A DNA stretch of 5,339 bases from JBLHUT01 sp047629975 (lineage in GTDB: Bacteria; Pseudomonadota; Alphaproteobacteria; Rhodobacterales; Rhodobacteraceae), in contig JBLHUT010000240.1 in the NCBI GenBank assembly GCA_047629975.1, positions 1 through 5,339 on the forward strand, given 5' to 3'. This document shows, piece after piece, positions 1 through 5,339 of the stretch. The translations under genes and the position numbers were made by a program. Numbering within the stretch: position 1 is the stretch's first letter; each line of letters starts with the position of its first letter. Below the pieces are notes generated by a model that was not told the DNA's origin, did not search any database, and was given only the letters and a program-made list of their open reading frames with translations.

Positions 1-522
1 TGGTGCACCGCGTTGCAGTACCAGCAATTCCGTCCCCGCCAGCTCGATGCGACACCACAGGTCCAGCGCAACTTCGGTGCCATCGATTGTCAGATAGCGG
101 TGCTGTCGGGGGGCCTCGCCGGTGCGGCGGCCGGTGATCAGGGCGACAGTGGGGGTGGCCTGCGCCGACAGCAGATCATAGCCCAAACCGCGCGTGGCGG
201 TCATCACGCCGTTCTGAAGCGTTACATTCTGGCGCGAGGGCGTTGTGAAGGTCTGAAACGCGCCGTTAACGCCAAACTCGGCCAGAAGGGCGGTTTCCAG
301 CGTGGTTTCGGCAACGGCCAGCGACAAAGGGCCGGTAATCCCTGCAAGTGCAGTGTCGATCAACGGATCAAGTGCAGGGGCAGGGGCGTCGGCAGTGCGC
401 CGCGCCTCGAGGATCGAGCGGACAGAGGTGCGCACTTCGGTCAGGATCGACGCCCCGGGCGTAAAGCTGTCACAGGCGGCGAGCATGCCGAGGGCGAGCA
501 GACAGGCAAGGGCTCTTTTCAT
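1..522 (-). CDS. yjbF: YjbF/GfcB-family exopolysaccharide lipoprotein, 3' end off the window
   Basis: A reading frame of 174 codons is open to the left window edge; family members are roughly 200-220 residues, so the C-terminal 30-50 are missing. The N-terminus is a lipoprotein signal: MKR, a hydrophobic stretch (residues 4-14) and the lipobox LAAC with the acylated Cys at 17, followed by Asp18. A Pro/Ala-rich linker (44-53) leads into the globular part. There, SRQNVTLQNGVMTATRGLGY (96-115) followed by DLLSA is the YjbF hallmark, and Cys157 lies in a later strand. The ATG at 522 is preceded by a strong GGGGGAGG Shine-Dalgarno. The start overlaps the yjbH stop as ATGA, so the two genes should be translationally coupled. 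The family is known from the E. coli yjbEFGH exopolysaccharide and gfc group-4 capsule operons; its exact biochemical role is unsettled. Product identity is fairly sure; the polymer handled is unknown. Confidence 0.85.
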   Translation of the reverse strand, partial: MKRALACLLALGMLAACDSFTPGASILTEVRTSVRSILEARRTADAPAPALDPLIDTALAGITGPLSLAVAETTLETALLAEFGVNGAFQTFTTPSRQNVTLQNGVMTATRGLGYDLLSAQATPTVALITGRRTGEAPRQHRYLTIDGTEVALDLWCRIELAGTELLVLQRGAP

Positions 523-2612
523 CGCCAGAACCTCCCCCAGCTTTTGGCAATTTCGGGTTGATGATCCGATCGCACCCGTTCGTACAGCCGCCCCGCAACC
601 CCCAAACGTGCGCCACCATCGCGGGTCAACGGACGCAACGTCGTGGCATAGGCGTTGCGTACCGGACGGCCCAATGCCCACGAAAGCGGAATCCGCAGGC
701 GGATGCCCTTGTCAAACGACCCCTCGCCAAAATCGGCAAATGGCACGTCGGTGAGAGTTGCAAAGGCACCGACACGCCAGCCGTTGGTGAATTCCCTGTC
801 GATCGACAAGGTCGCGCCGTAGTCACCGGCAAGATAGCGCCCGACGTCGAGTTGCCCGTGATATCCGTTTTCAAAACTGTAATAAGCCGATGCGTGACCG
901 GTCAGAACTTCGTAGTTACGGAACCCGAAACGACCATCAAAGGCCCGTTGCTTGACGAAATTCAACTCTGCCCCGAGGGCGAGTTTGCTGTCGACTGGCT
1001 TCCACAACAGTTCGGTCGACAGACCACCGTACATCCGTTCAAGATAACCGGCGGTGATCCGGCTGTAAAAGTCGCCCCACGGCCGCGCGTAATACGCCAA
1101 TGTTGCTTGTTCCAGCACGGGGCCTTGGGCCGACAGGTACAGCCCCGCGTCTGTGCGTACTTTCTGGATCACCGAATTCGAGGTCCGGTTGATATCGCCC
1201 AAGTTGCCAGCGACCCGCTGGATCACCGATCCCGATGCGACCACGCCGGGCATCAGGTCATAACGCGCGGCAAGCCGTATGCCCGTATCGATCCGCACAG
1301 GGGCGTCGGGGTCAAAGAAACTTGTGTTGACATAGGGACCGAGCGACCATGAAAAGCGCGGATAAAGCCCGTCGGAATAAACCATCCCTTCGGGGGCAGG
1401 GCCGGCTGCGTCGCTGAACTGAGTGCGCAGCAATATCGCCTCCGAGGGGGCATTTTCAAGCGTCTCCAGATCACTGCGACGGAAGGTAACGTTGGCGCTG
1501 GGCACGCCGGCCACGACCGGTGTAAGCACGAAAACCTCGACAGAGGCAGGAAGCGCACGGGTCAGGATGCGCGCCACGCGCCCCAGCGCCTGTGCCTGTT
1601 GCGGGTATCGTTGATTGCGCAGACGCAATCGCGCAGTGTTGCCTGTCAGGGCCATCGCCTCAAGTACGATACCGTCGCGGGCCAACACCTCGCCGATGGT
1701 GCGGCGTAGGGTGCCCACTTGCCCGCGATTCTCGGCCCAGCCCAGATCAGCCACGGACAGCGTCCCTTCGCGGGGTTGCACAGGCAGTGGACCGGGTTCG
1801 TTTCCGGGGCCACCGGCGGAACGGCGCGGGTTGACGGGCAAGGTGACCTGCACGCTGATCCGGTCGCCGTAGGTGTAAGCAGCCGCAACCCGCACGCCGC
1901 TTTTGAACCCGTAATCAACGCCGAAGTTCCACGGCGACGCGCGATCGATCAGCCCTTTTCCGACCTCATAGATGTAGGCATCCGAAGAATATTCGACCTT
2001 GAACGTCAATTGTTCTGTTGCGGCAAAAGAGGCACCACCAAACGGAGCGACCTTGCCGCGGAACCATTGAATGGCATTGGTTGTGCCGCCAAGCCCGATA
2101 TCTGCGTCAGGACGCTCGCCAAGAGGCGCGCCAAGGCTGTTGTAGGTGCCCAACCGTCCCCAGCCCAAGCCGCCGCTGACCCTGATTTTTGAACCGATGG
2201 ATTTCGTCGCCACGACATATTCGCTGCTGTAAACACCGGTTCCGATGAAGTCTTGCAAACCGACTGCGACAGCAGGCAGGTATTTTCGTTCGTCAAACAC
2301 GCGAAACCTCAGGTCAAAACTGCGGTCATAGCGGGTGGTGCTGGTGTTGGCATTGAAACCCGGCAGCTTGGCATACCGAAAGCTGCCCGACAGGCGCGGG
2401 GTAATCTGGAACGACAGAGTATTGCGGATGTCGTCGCCAAAAGCGGTGAAGGTGGTGCTGAGTTCAGCGTCGGCGGCACTTTCGGCGGTAGGCATCTCGA
2501 TCAGGCCGGGTGTGCCGTACAGCGTATAGGTCGATGTAACCAATGGATCTGCAACAGCAGGCGCAATCGTCAATGCCAGCATTGTCAGACATACGGGTCC
2601 GGCCTGCCTCAT
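519..2612 (-). CDS. yjbH: YjbH/GfcD-family outer-membrane exopolysaccharide protein
   Basis: A 697-residue protein, the usual full length for YjbH. Residues 1-21 form a Sec signal peptide ending AVA before Asp22. The mature N-terminus carries the family signature YGTPGLIEMP (32-41), followed by GLQDFIGTGVYSSEY (118-132), GLGWGRLG (148-155) and EYSSDAY (207-213). A Pro/Gly-rich linker (about 259-282) separates this first beta-rich half from a middle alpha/beta portion and a second beta-rich half. The second half ends with FGEGSFDKGI and LRPLTRDGG, also typical of the family. It probably sits in the outer membrane as beta-barrel domains and helps export or modify an exopolysaccharide. I chose the ATG at 2612 because it begins a clean signal peptide and has AAAGGA about 8 bases upstream. 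The frame is open further upstream to 2837, but that extension is Cys/Arg-rich and not exported-protein-like. It is encoded upstream of the lipoprotein gene, whereas in E. coli yjbF precedes yjbH. Confidence 0.92.
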   Translation of the reverse strand: MRQAGPVCLTMLALTIAPAVADPLVTSTYTLYGTPGLIEMPTAESAADAELSTTFTAFGDDIRNTLSFQITPRLSGSFRYAKLPGFNANTSTTRYDRSFDLRFRVFDERKYLPAVAVGLQDFIGTGVYSSEYVVATKSIGSKIRVSGGLGWGRLGTYNSLGAPLGERPDADIGLGGTTNAIQWFRGKVAPFGGASFAATEQLTFKVEYSSDAYIYEVGKGLIDRASPWNFGVDYGFKSGVRVAAAYTYGDRISVQVTLPVNPRRSAGGPGNEPGPLPVQPREGTLSVADLGWAENRGQVGTLRRTIGEVLARDGIVLEAMALTGNTARLRLRNQRYPQQAQALGRVARILTRALPASVEVFVLTPVVAGVPSANVTFRRSDLETLENAPSEAILLRTQFSDAAGPAPEGMVYSDGLYPRFSWSLGPYVNTSFFDPDAPVRIDTGIRLAARYDLMPGVVASGSVIQRVAGNLGDINRTSNSVIQKVRTDAGLYLSAQGPVLEQATLAYYARPWGDFYSRITAGYLERMYGGLSTELLWKPVDSKLALGAELNFVKQRAFDGRFGFRNYEVLTGHASAYYSFENGYHGQLDVGRYLAGDYGATLSIDREFTNGWRVGAFATLTDVPFADFGEGSFDKGIRLRIPLSWALGRPVRNAYATTLRPLTRDGGARLGVAGRLYERVRSDHQPEIAKSWGRFWR

Positions 2613-2734
2613 TTGGATGTTCCTTTGGATCGACAGTCGTGTTCCAAACAAGACTACATTCGCAAGGATGCTGGTACAACACTGCAACTGTGTAAATGTC
2701 TTGTGATTTACGCTGTGCTGTCTCCCAAAGGCCG
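2613..2734 (-). promoter_or_regulatory. Intergenic leader of yjbH with weak promoter candidate and imperfect palindrome
   Basis: This 122-bp gap between the GT39 stop and the yjbH start is the only sizeable non-coding stretch. On the minus strand it holds TTGTAC (2679-2674) and TAGTCT (2656-2651) separated by 17 bases. That matches sigma-70 boxes at only three of six positions each, so the promoter is tentative. Overlapping the -35 candidate is the 15-base imperfect palindrome ACACAGTTGCAGTGT (2693-2679), whose outer four bases pair perfectly; it could be an operator half-site pair. I see no convincing hairpin-plus-T-run terminator after the GT39 stop, so readthrough from the upstream genes into yjbH is also possible. 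The ribosome binding site of yjbH, AAAGGA, lies at the 3' end of the region. Confidence 0.3.
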
Positions 2735-4210
2735 CTAGCCGCCCCAACAGTCTGCATTCACGACAAAAACATTTTGCGGCCCCCGCCGGTAGGCACCGTT
2801 TTCGGGCGCCAGACGCGTGATCTTGCTGGCCTGACATCCGGTGGGGGGGGCTGCGGCGCCTGTCACAAACAGAACCTGCCCCGCGGCTTGGCCTTTGAAT
2901 GCATATCTGAGCACGTAGTGGTTGGGCGCACGGCCCGGTTGTGGCTTGGCAAAGACGGGCATTTGCCGGTCACGCCCAAAATAAAACAAATCTGCAAGAA
3001 TATCACGATTATCAGCCACAATGGCGACGGTCGCCTCCTGCTTTGCCAGTGCAAAAATCTGTTCACTCATCCGGGTGCGCCCGATGTAGCGCGCCAGCAA
3101 AAAGTCATTGTGCTGTCCTGCCCTCAGGGCCGTGGGATTGGCCGCAGCCAAGGGCAGAAACAGAGCAAAGGCCCCATGCACGGCCAAGCTGAGCCATATC
3201 CAGATCTTCGAGTGCTTCAAGAGCCACGGAACCACTACAAGCAGTGCCGGCAGATAGGCCGCCGCAGCCCAATTGGCATAAGCCCCGCTCAACAACGCCT
3301 GCGCGCACACCAGTACGATAATAGGCATTGCGATGATCAGAAATAACCCGCCGCGTCGCACACCCGCGCCGCCCCGCGCACAGATCCACAACAGGCTTGC
3401 AAAAAACACTGGTCCGAAAACAATGAATTGTGCACCGAAAAATTCAGCCAGACCGGTCACGTTCAGCTGTGCCTTTGTGCCGGGGTCGCGCACCCAGTCG
3501 GCGTTATCAAGTGTGTGTTCGATGGTTGATAGACCGTTGAGCAAATTCCACGCCACGTTCGGAGAAATCACCAGCGCAAAGGCCGCAAGCGACAGTCCCG
3601 CGTGGGCCCAACCCGGGCGTGTCGCTCGCAAAAAAAGCGCCGACAGACCCGCCCCCAGAACGAAATAGATGGCGGCGTATTTGGACAAAAACGCCAAACC
3701 CACGGCGGCACCCGCCGCGATGGCCCATGTGCGTGCGCGTGCGCCACTGGTGTCCTCAAGCAGACGCAACCAGCACAAAAGAGCCAGTGCCAGAAATGGA
3801 AACATCACCGTGTCTGTCGAAATCAGATAGCTGCCAACCGTCACGACAGGCAGGCTCACATAGGCCCATGCGACGAACATTCCGGCGCGCGCGCCTGACA
3901 AACGGGCAGCAATGGCGCCCAGCAGCAGGGCTGTCGCACCGTGAAAAAGGCTCCCTGGAAGGCGCACCCAGAAGGGCGCGTCTGATCCGCCCAATTCAGT
4001 GAATGCGCGAATGACCCACCCGATCATCGGTGGCTTGGAGTAGTAGCCAAAGGCCATTTCCTGTCCCCAAAGCCAGTATTGTGCTTCGTCGACGAACAAA
4101 TCTGTTTGGTCCACCGCCAGCATGCCGATGCGCCACAGCGTCACGATCGCGACGCCCAACAGGGCCGGCATCAGCCAGCTTTTGTATTCATGAACGTCTG
4201 TTTTCTGCAT
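2735..4210 (-). CDS. Integral-membrane GT-C glycosyltransferase, GT39/ArnT-like (PMT_2)
   Basis: A 491-residue multi-pass inner-membrane protein. The first helix (about 13-33) is followed by the periplasmic loop motif FVDEAQYWLW (39-48). Asp41-Glu42 there is the expected catalytic acidic pair of the PMT/ArnT family, and YYSKPPMIGW (56-65) is the next family signature. Roughly ten further hydrophobic segments follow up to about residue 360, then a soluble, probably periplasmic C-terminal part of some 115 residues with Cys459 and Cys488. The family transfers a sugar from a polyprenyl-phosphate donor to lipid A, protein or another envelope acceptor; substrate cannot be read from sequence. The ATG at 4210 lies inside the 3' end of the LAB_N gene (23-bp overlap) and lacks a clear Shine-Dalgarno, so it probably depends on translational coupling. 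A second Met at residue 14 is a possible start but would cut into the first helix. An eight-C run occurs at codons 454-456. Confidence 0.88.
   Translation of the reverse strand: MQKTDVHEYKSWLMPALLGVAIVTLWRIGMLAVDQTDLFVDEAQYWLWGQEMAFGYYSKPPMIGWVIRAFTELGGSDAPFWVRLPGSLFHGATALLLGAIAARLSGARAGMFVAWAYVSLPVVTVGSYLISTDTVMFPFLALALLCWLRLLEDTSGARARTWAIAAGAAVGLAFLSKYAAIYFVLGAGLSALFLRATRPGWAHAGLSLAAFALVISPNVAWNLLNGLSTIEHTLDNADWVRDPGTKAQLNVTGLAEFFGAQFIVFGPVFFASLLWICARGGAGVRRGGLFLIIAMPIIVLVCAQALLSGAYANWAAAAYLPALLVVVPWLLKHSKIWIWLSLAVHGAFALFLPLAAANPTALRAGQHNDFLLARYIGRTRMSEQIFALAKQEATVAIVADNRDILADLFYFGRDRQMPVFAKPQPGRAPNHYVLRYAFKGQAAGQVLFVTGAAAPPTGCQASKITRLAPENGAYRRGPQNVFVVNADCWGG
2843..2850 (-). repeat. C8 homopolymer run, candidate slippage site
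   Basis: Eight consecutive C residues on the coding strand within codons 454-456 (GCC CCC CCC) of the GT39 gene form an in-phase C CCC CCC heptamer. This fits the X XXY YYZ pattern of -1 slippage sites. A -1 shift here enters the frame that continues without a stop through the intergenic region into yjbH. A one-base deletion instead leads to a stop after about 28 codons. The run itself is certain; any slippage is conjecture. Confidence 0.35.
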
Positions 4211-4493
4211 GGATCAGCCAGAGGTTGCGGGCGTAAATAAACAGGCCCATGGATTGTCCAAGGATAAACACGGGATCCTTGCGATAAAGGGCGTAGGCAA
4301 ACAGGATCACGCCGCCGAAAACAGACAGGTACCAAAAGGCCAGCGGCACCACCGAACGTCCGGCGCGTTCGCTTGCGATCCACTGTACCAGAAATCGCCC
4401 CGTGAACATCAACTGGCCGCCAAGCCCGATCATGACCCACCAGAATTCAAGCCAGTTTTCGACAGCCAGCCAGCGAAAGACCGTGTCAGCCAT
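4188..4493 (-). CDS. Small LAB_N (lipid A biosynthesis N-terminal) domain membrane protein
   Basis: A 101-residue protein with three predicted membrane helices (about 17-38, 48-69 and 75-94). It carries the LAB_N conserved pattern: GGQLMFTGRFLVQW (25-38), SER (41-43), SVVPLAFW (47-54), KDPVFILGQSMG (72-83) and IYARNLW (86-92). The polar residues Gln27, Arg33, Gln37, Gln80 and Arg89-Asn90 lie in or next to helices and are typical of the family. Stand-alone LAB_N proteins have no firmly assigned activity and commonly sit beside GT2 and GT39 genes. The position here suggests a helper in moving or presenting a polyprenyl-linked sugar, comparable to ArnE/ArnF; that is inference. The ATG at 4493 is preferred: GAGG lies 9 bases upstream and it overlaps the end of the GT2 gene as ATGGCTGA. 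A TTG one codon earlier is a less likely start. The 3' end overlaps the GT39 start by 23 bp. Confidence 0.85.
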   Translation of the reverse strand: MADTVFRWLAVENWLEFWWVMIGLGGQLMFTGRFLVQWIASERAGRSVVPLAFWYLSVFGGVILFAYALYRKDPVFILGQSMGLFIYARNLWLIHAENRRS

Positions 4494-5220
4494 CAACCGG
4501 TGCCTCGGGGTGGGATTTTTTGCGCCGCCGGATCAGCCACGCCACACCCATCAGATCGGAAAATCCAACAATCGCCCGATTGAGGTTGGTGTAGTTCGAG
4601 GTGCCGGCCGCACGTTCCTTGTGGCTGACATCCACCAGCATCACCTTCCAGCCGTCCCGTTTGAACAAGGCTGGCAGGTACCGGTGCATGTGATCGAAAT
4701 ATGGCAATCTGAGAAACGCATCGCGCCGAAACCCCTTGAGCCCGCAGCCTGTATCGCGGGTGCCATCCTTGAGGATCCAGGCCCGCAAGGCATTTGCGAT
4801 GCGCGACGCCCAGAGTTTCGAGACGGTGTCCTGTCGTGCGACCCGTTGGCCCGCGACCAGCCCTGTGGCCTCCGAGCCTTCGGCGAGCAAGGGCAAAAAG
4901 AGTTTGGGCAACTCCATCGGCGGATTTTGTCCGTCACCGTCAAGCGTGCAGATAATATTGCCCCGTGCTGCCAGAACGCCGCTGTGGACAGCCGCACTTT
5001 GACCGCCTGACTTTGCGTGGCGGACCAGTCGCACGCGGGGATCCTTCATCTTGAGAACCAGATCGCCGGTGCCGTCCGTCGATCCGTCATCGACCACGAT
5101 AACCTCGAAGTCGGTCAGCCCGTCGCAGGCTGAAATTATGTCTGCCACGACGGGGCCGACATTCAACGCTTCGTTCTTCATCGGGATTACAACGGAAACG
5201 GCGGTTTTTAGGGGTGTCAT
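4486..5220 (-). CDS. GT2 polyprenyl-phosphate glycosyltransferase (DPM synthase/ArnC-like)
   Basis: A 244-residue GT-A fold enzyme. VSVVIPMKNE (8-17) is the first strand of the nucleotide-sugar fold; VVDDGSTDGT (42-51) binds the nucleotide. DGDGQNPP (94-101) holds the metal-binding DxD, GQR (124-126) follows, and DTGCGLKGFRR (156-166) and HRYLPAL (179-185) are acceptor-side signatures. RAAGTSNYTN (203-212) is the conserved element near the C-terminus. Such enzymes move a sugar from a nucleotide donor to dolichol or undecaprenyl phosphate at the cytoplasmic membrane face. No C-terminal membrane helices are present, only a short amphipathic stretch (about 215-230) ending in RRRKK, so it is probably peripheral. 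I chose the ATG at 5220; a GTG directly before it at 5223 has AAAGG at better spacing and may be used instead. The frame stays open upstream to the right edge, so the N-terminus is not sealed by a stop. Its stop overlaps the LAB_N start. Confidence 0.9.
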   Translation of the reverse strand: MTPLKTAVSVVIPMKNEALNVGPVVADIISACDGLTDFEVIVVDDGSTDGTGDLVLKMKDPRVRLVRHAKSGGQSAAVHSGVLAARGNIICTLDGDGQNPPMELPKLFLPLLAEGSEATGLVAGQRVARQDTVSKLWASRIANALRAWILKDGTRDTGCGLKGFRRDAFLRLPYFDHMHRYLPALFKRDGWKVMLVDVSHKERAAGTSNYTNLNRAIVGFSDLMGVAWLIRRRKKSHPEAPVDG

Positions 5221-5234
5221 CACGGGTTCATGCC

Positions 5235-5251
5235 TTTGGTCTTTGACCAAA
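5235..5251 (-). promoter_or_regulatory. Hairpin over the GT2 ribosome binding site
   Basis: On the minus strand TTTGGTC, a three-base AAA loop and GACCAAA form a perfect 7-bp stem. The 3' arm runs into the AAAGG that is the best Shine-Dalgarno candidate for the GT2 gene, so folding would partly hide it. The hairpin begins 4 bases after the stop codon of the upstream frame. A terminating ribosome would therefore open it, as in translational coupling. There is no T-run after it, so it is not a good intrinsic terminator. Confidence 0.35.
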
Positions 5252-5255
5252 CGAC

Positions 5256-5339
5256 TTAAACCGGAACGGCCCCGCTTGCAATCGTGGCTCCCTTGCGCAG
5301 CAAAGTCTGACCCAACGACAGTTTCGGTGTCAGCACGAT
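5256..5339 (-). CDS. C-terminal fragment of an unidentified upstream gene
   Basis: An open frame of 27 codons enters from the right edge and ends at TAA (5258-5256). Its closing residues, LLRKGATIASGAVPV, faintly recall left-handed beta-helix (hexapeptide-repeat) acyltransferases, which often show KGATIG-GA patterns and fit polysaccharide loci. The fragment is too short to assign, and such proteins normally continue past this motif. The competing minus-strand frame that joins the GT2 gene is also open here, so it is possible that this fragment is not coding. The gap to the GT2 ATG is 35 bases, consistent with co-transcription if it is real. Confidence 0.3.
   Translation of the reverse strand: MVLTPKLSLGQTLLRKGATIASGAVPV

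Noticed and set aside
13..1352. Long plus-strand open frames of 182 and 264 codons (13-561 and 558-1352)
   Set aside because: They run antisense to yjbF and yjbH, whose translations show clear family signatures. The plus-strand translations are low in recognisable domains and typical of antisense shadows in GC-rich DNA.
2700..2734. Intrinsic terminator after the GT39 gene
   Set aside because: No stable stem followed by a T-run is visible downstream of the TAG.
2613..2837. N-terminal extension of YjbH starting at an ATG at 2837
   Set aside because: The extra 75 residues are Cys/Arg-rich, overlap the GT39 3' end, and would bury a well-formed signal peptide. The ATG at 2612 has its own good ribosome binding site.
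2696..3346. 216-codon plus-strand frame opposite the GT39 gene
   Set aside because: Its translation lacks a recognisable domain and lies wholly over the GT39 gene and its short downstream gap; treated as a shadow.
5221..5250. TTG start at 5250 for the GT2 enzyme
   Set aside because: It would lie inside the hairpin and upstream of the AAAGG. The first beta strand of the fold begins only a few residues after the ATG at 5220, as is usual for the family.
1..5339. tRNA or rRNA genes, CRISPR arrays, insertion sequences, attachment sites
   Set aside because: Read for these on both strands by eye; no regularly spaced repeats, transposase-like frame, tRNA-like cloverleaf or terminal inverted repeats were apparent, and nearly all bases are accounted for by coding sequence.

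Overview
The window is a compact, GC-rich bacterial envelope-polysaccharide region. All recognisable genes lie on the minus strand, so transcription runs from the right edge to the left. The base composition, protein style and pairing of a YjbH-type porin-like protein with a YjbF-type lipoprotein suggest an alphaproteobacterium, quite possibly of the Rhodobacterales/Roseobacter group. That placement is inference; there is no rRNA or other taxonomic marker here.

Layout in transcription order: (1) 5339-5256, the last 27 codons of an unidentified upstream reading frame; (2) 5220-4486, a cytoplasmic family-2 glycosyltransferase of the dolichol/undecaprenyl-phosphate sugar synthase type; (3) 4493-4188, a 101-residue three-helix membrane protein with a lipid-A-biosynthesis N-terminal (LAB_N) domain; (4) 4210-2735, a 491-residue multi-pass GT-C glycosyltransferase (GT39/ArnT-like, PMT_2); (5) a 122-bp intergenic stretch, the only real gap in the window; (6) 2612-519, a full-length YjbH-family outer-membrane beta-barrel protein; (7) 522-1, a YjbF/GfcB-family lipoprotein whose 3' end lies off the left edge. 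No stretch over 300 bases lacks a gene.

Genes 2-4 overlap one another by 8 and 23 bp and form one translational unit. By analogy with ArnC, ArnE/F and ArnT, the simplest model is as follows. The GT2 enzyme charges a polyprenyl phosphate with a sugar, the LAB_N protein assists its transfer across the inner membrane, and the GT39 enzyme places the sugar on an acceptor at the periplasmic face. YjbH and YjbF overlap by ATGA and belong to the exopolysaccharide/group-4-capsule-like secretion set. Whether the two modules serve one polymer is not shown by the sequence.

The most unusual local feature is an eight-base C run near the 3' end of the GT39 gene. It forms an in-phase C CCC CCC heptamer, and the -1 frame downstream of it stays open without a stop into the yjbH reading frame. 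A perfect 7-bp hairpin overlapping the probable ribosome binding site of the GT2 gene is a second point of interest.
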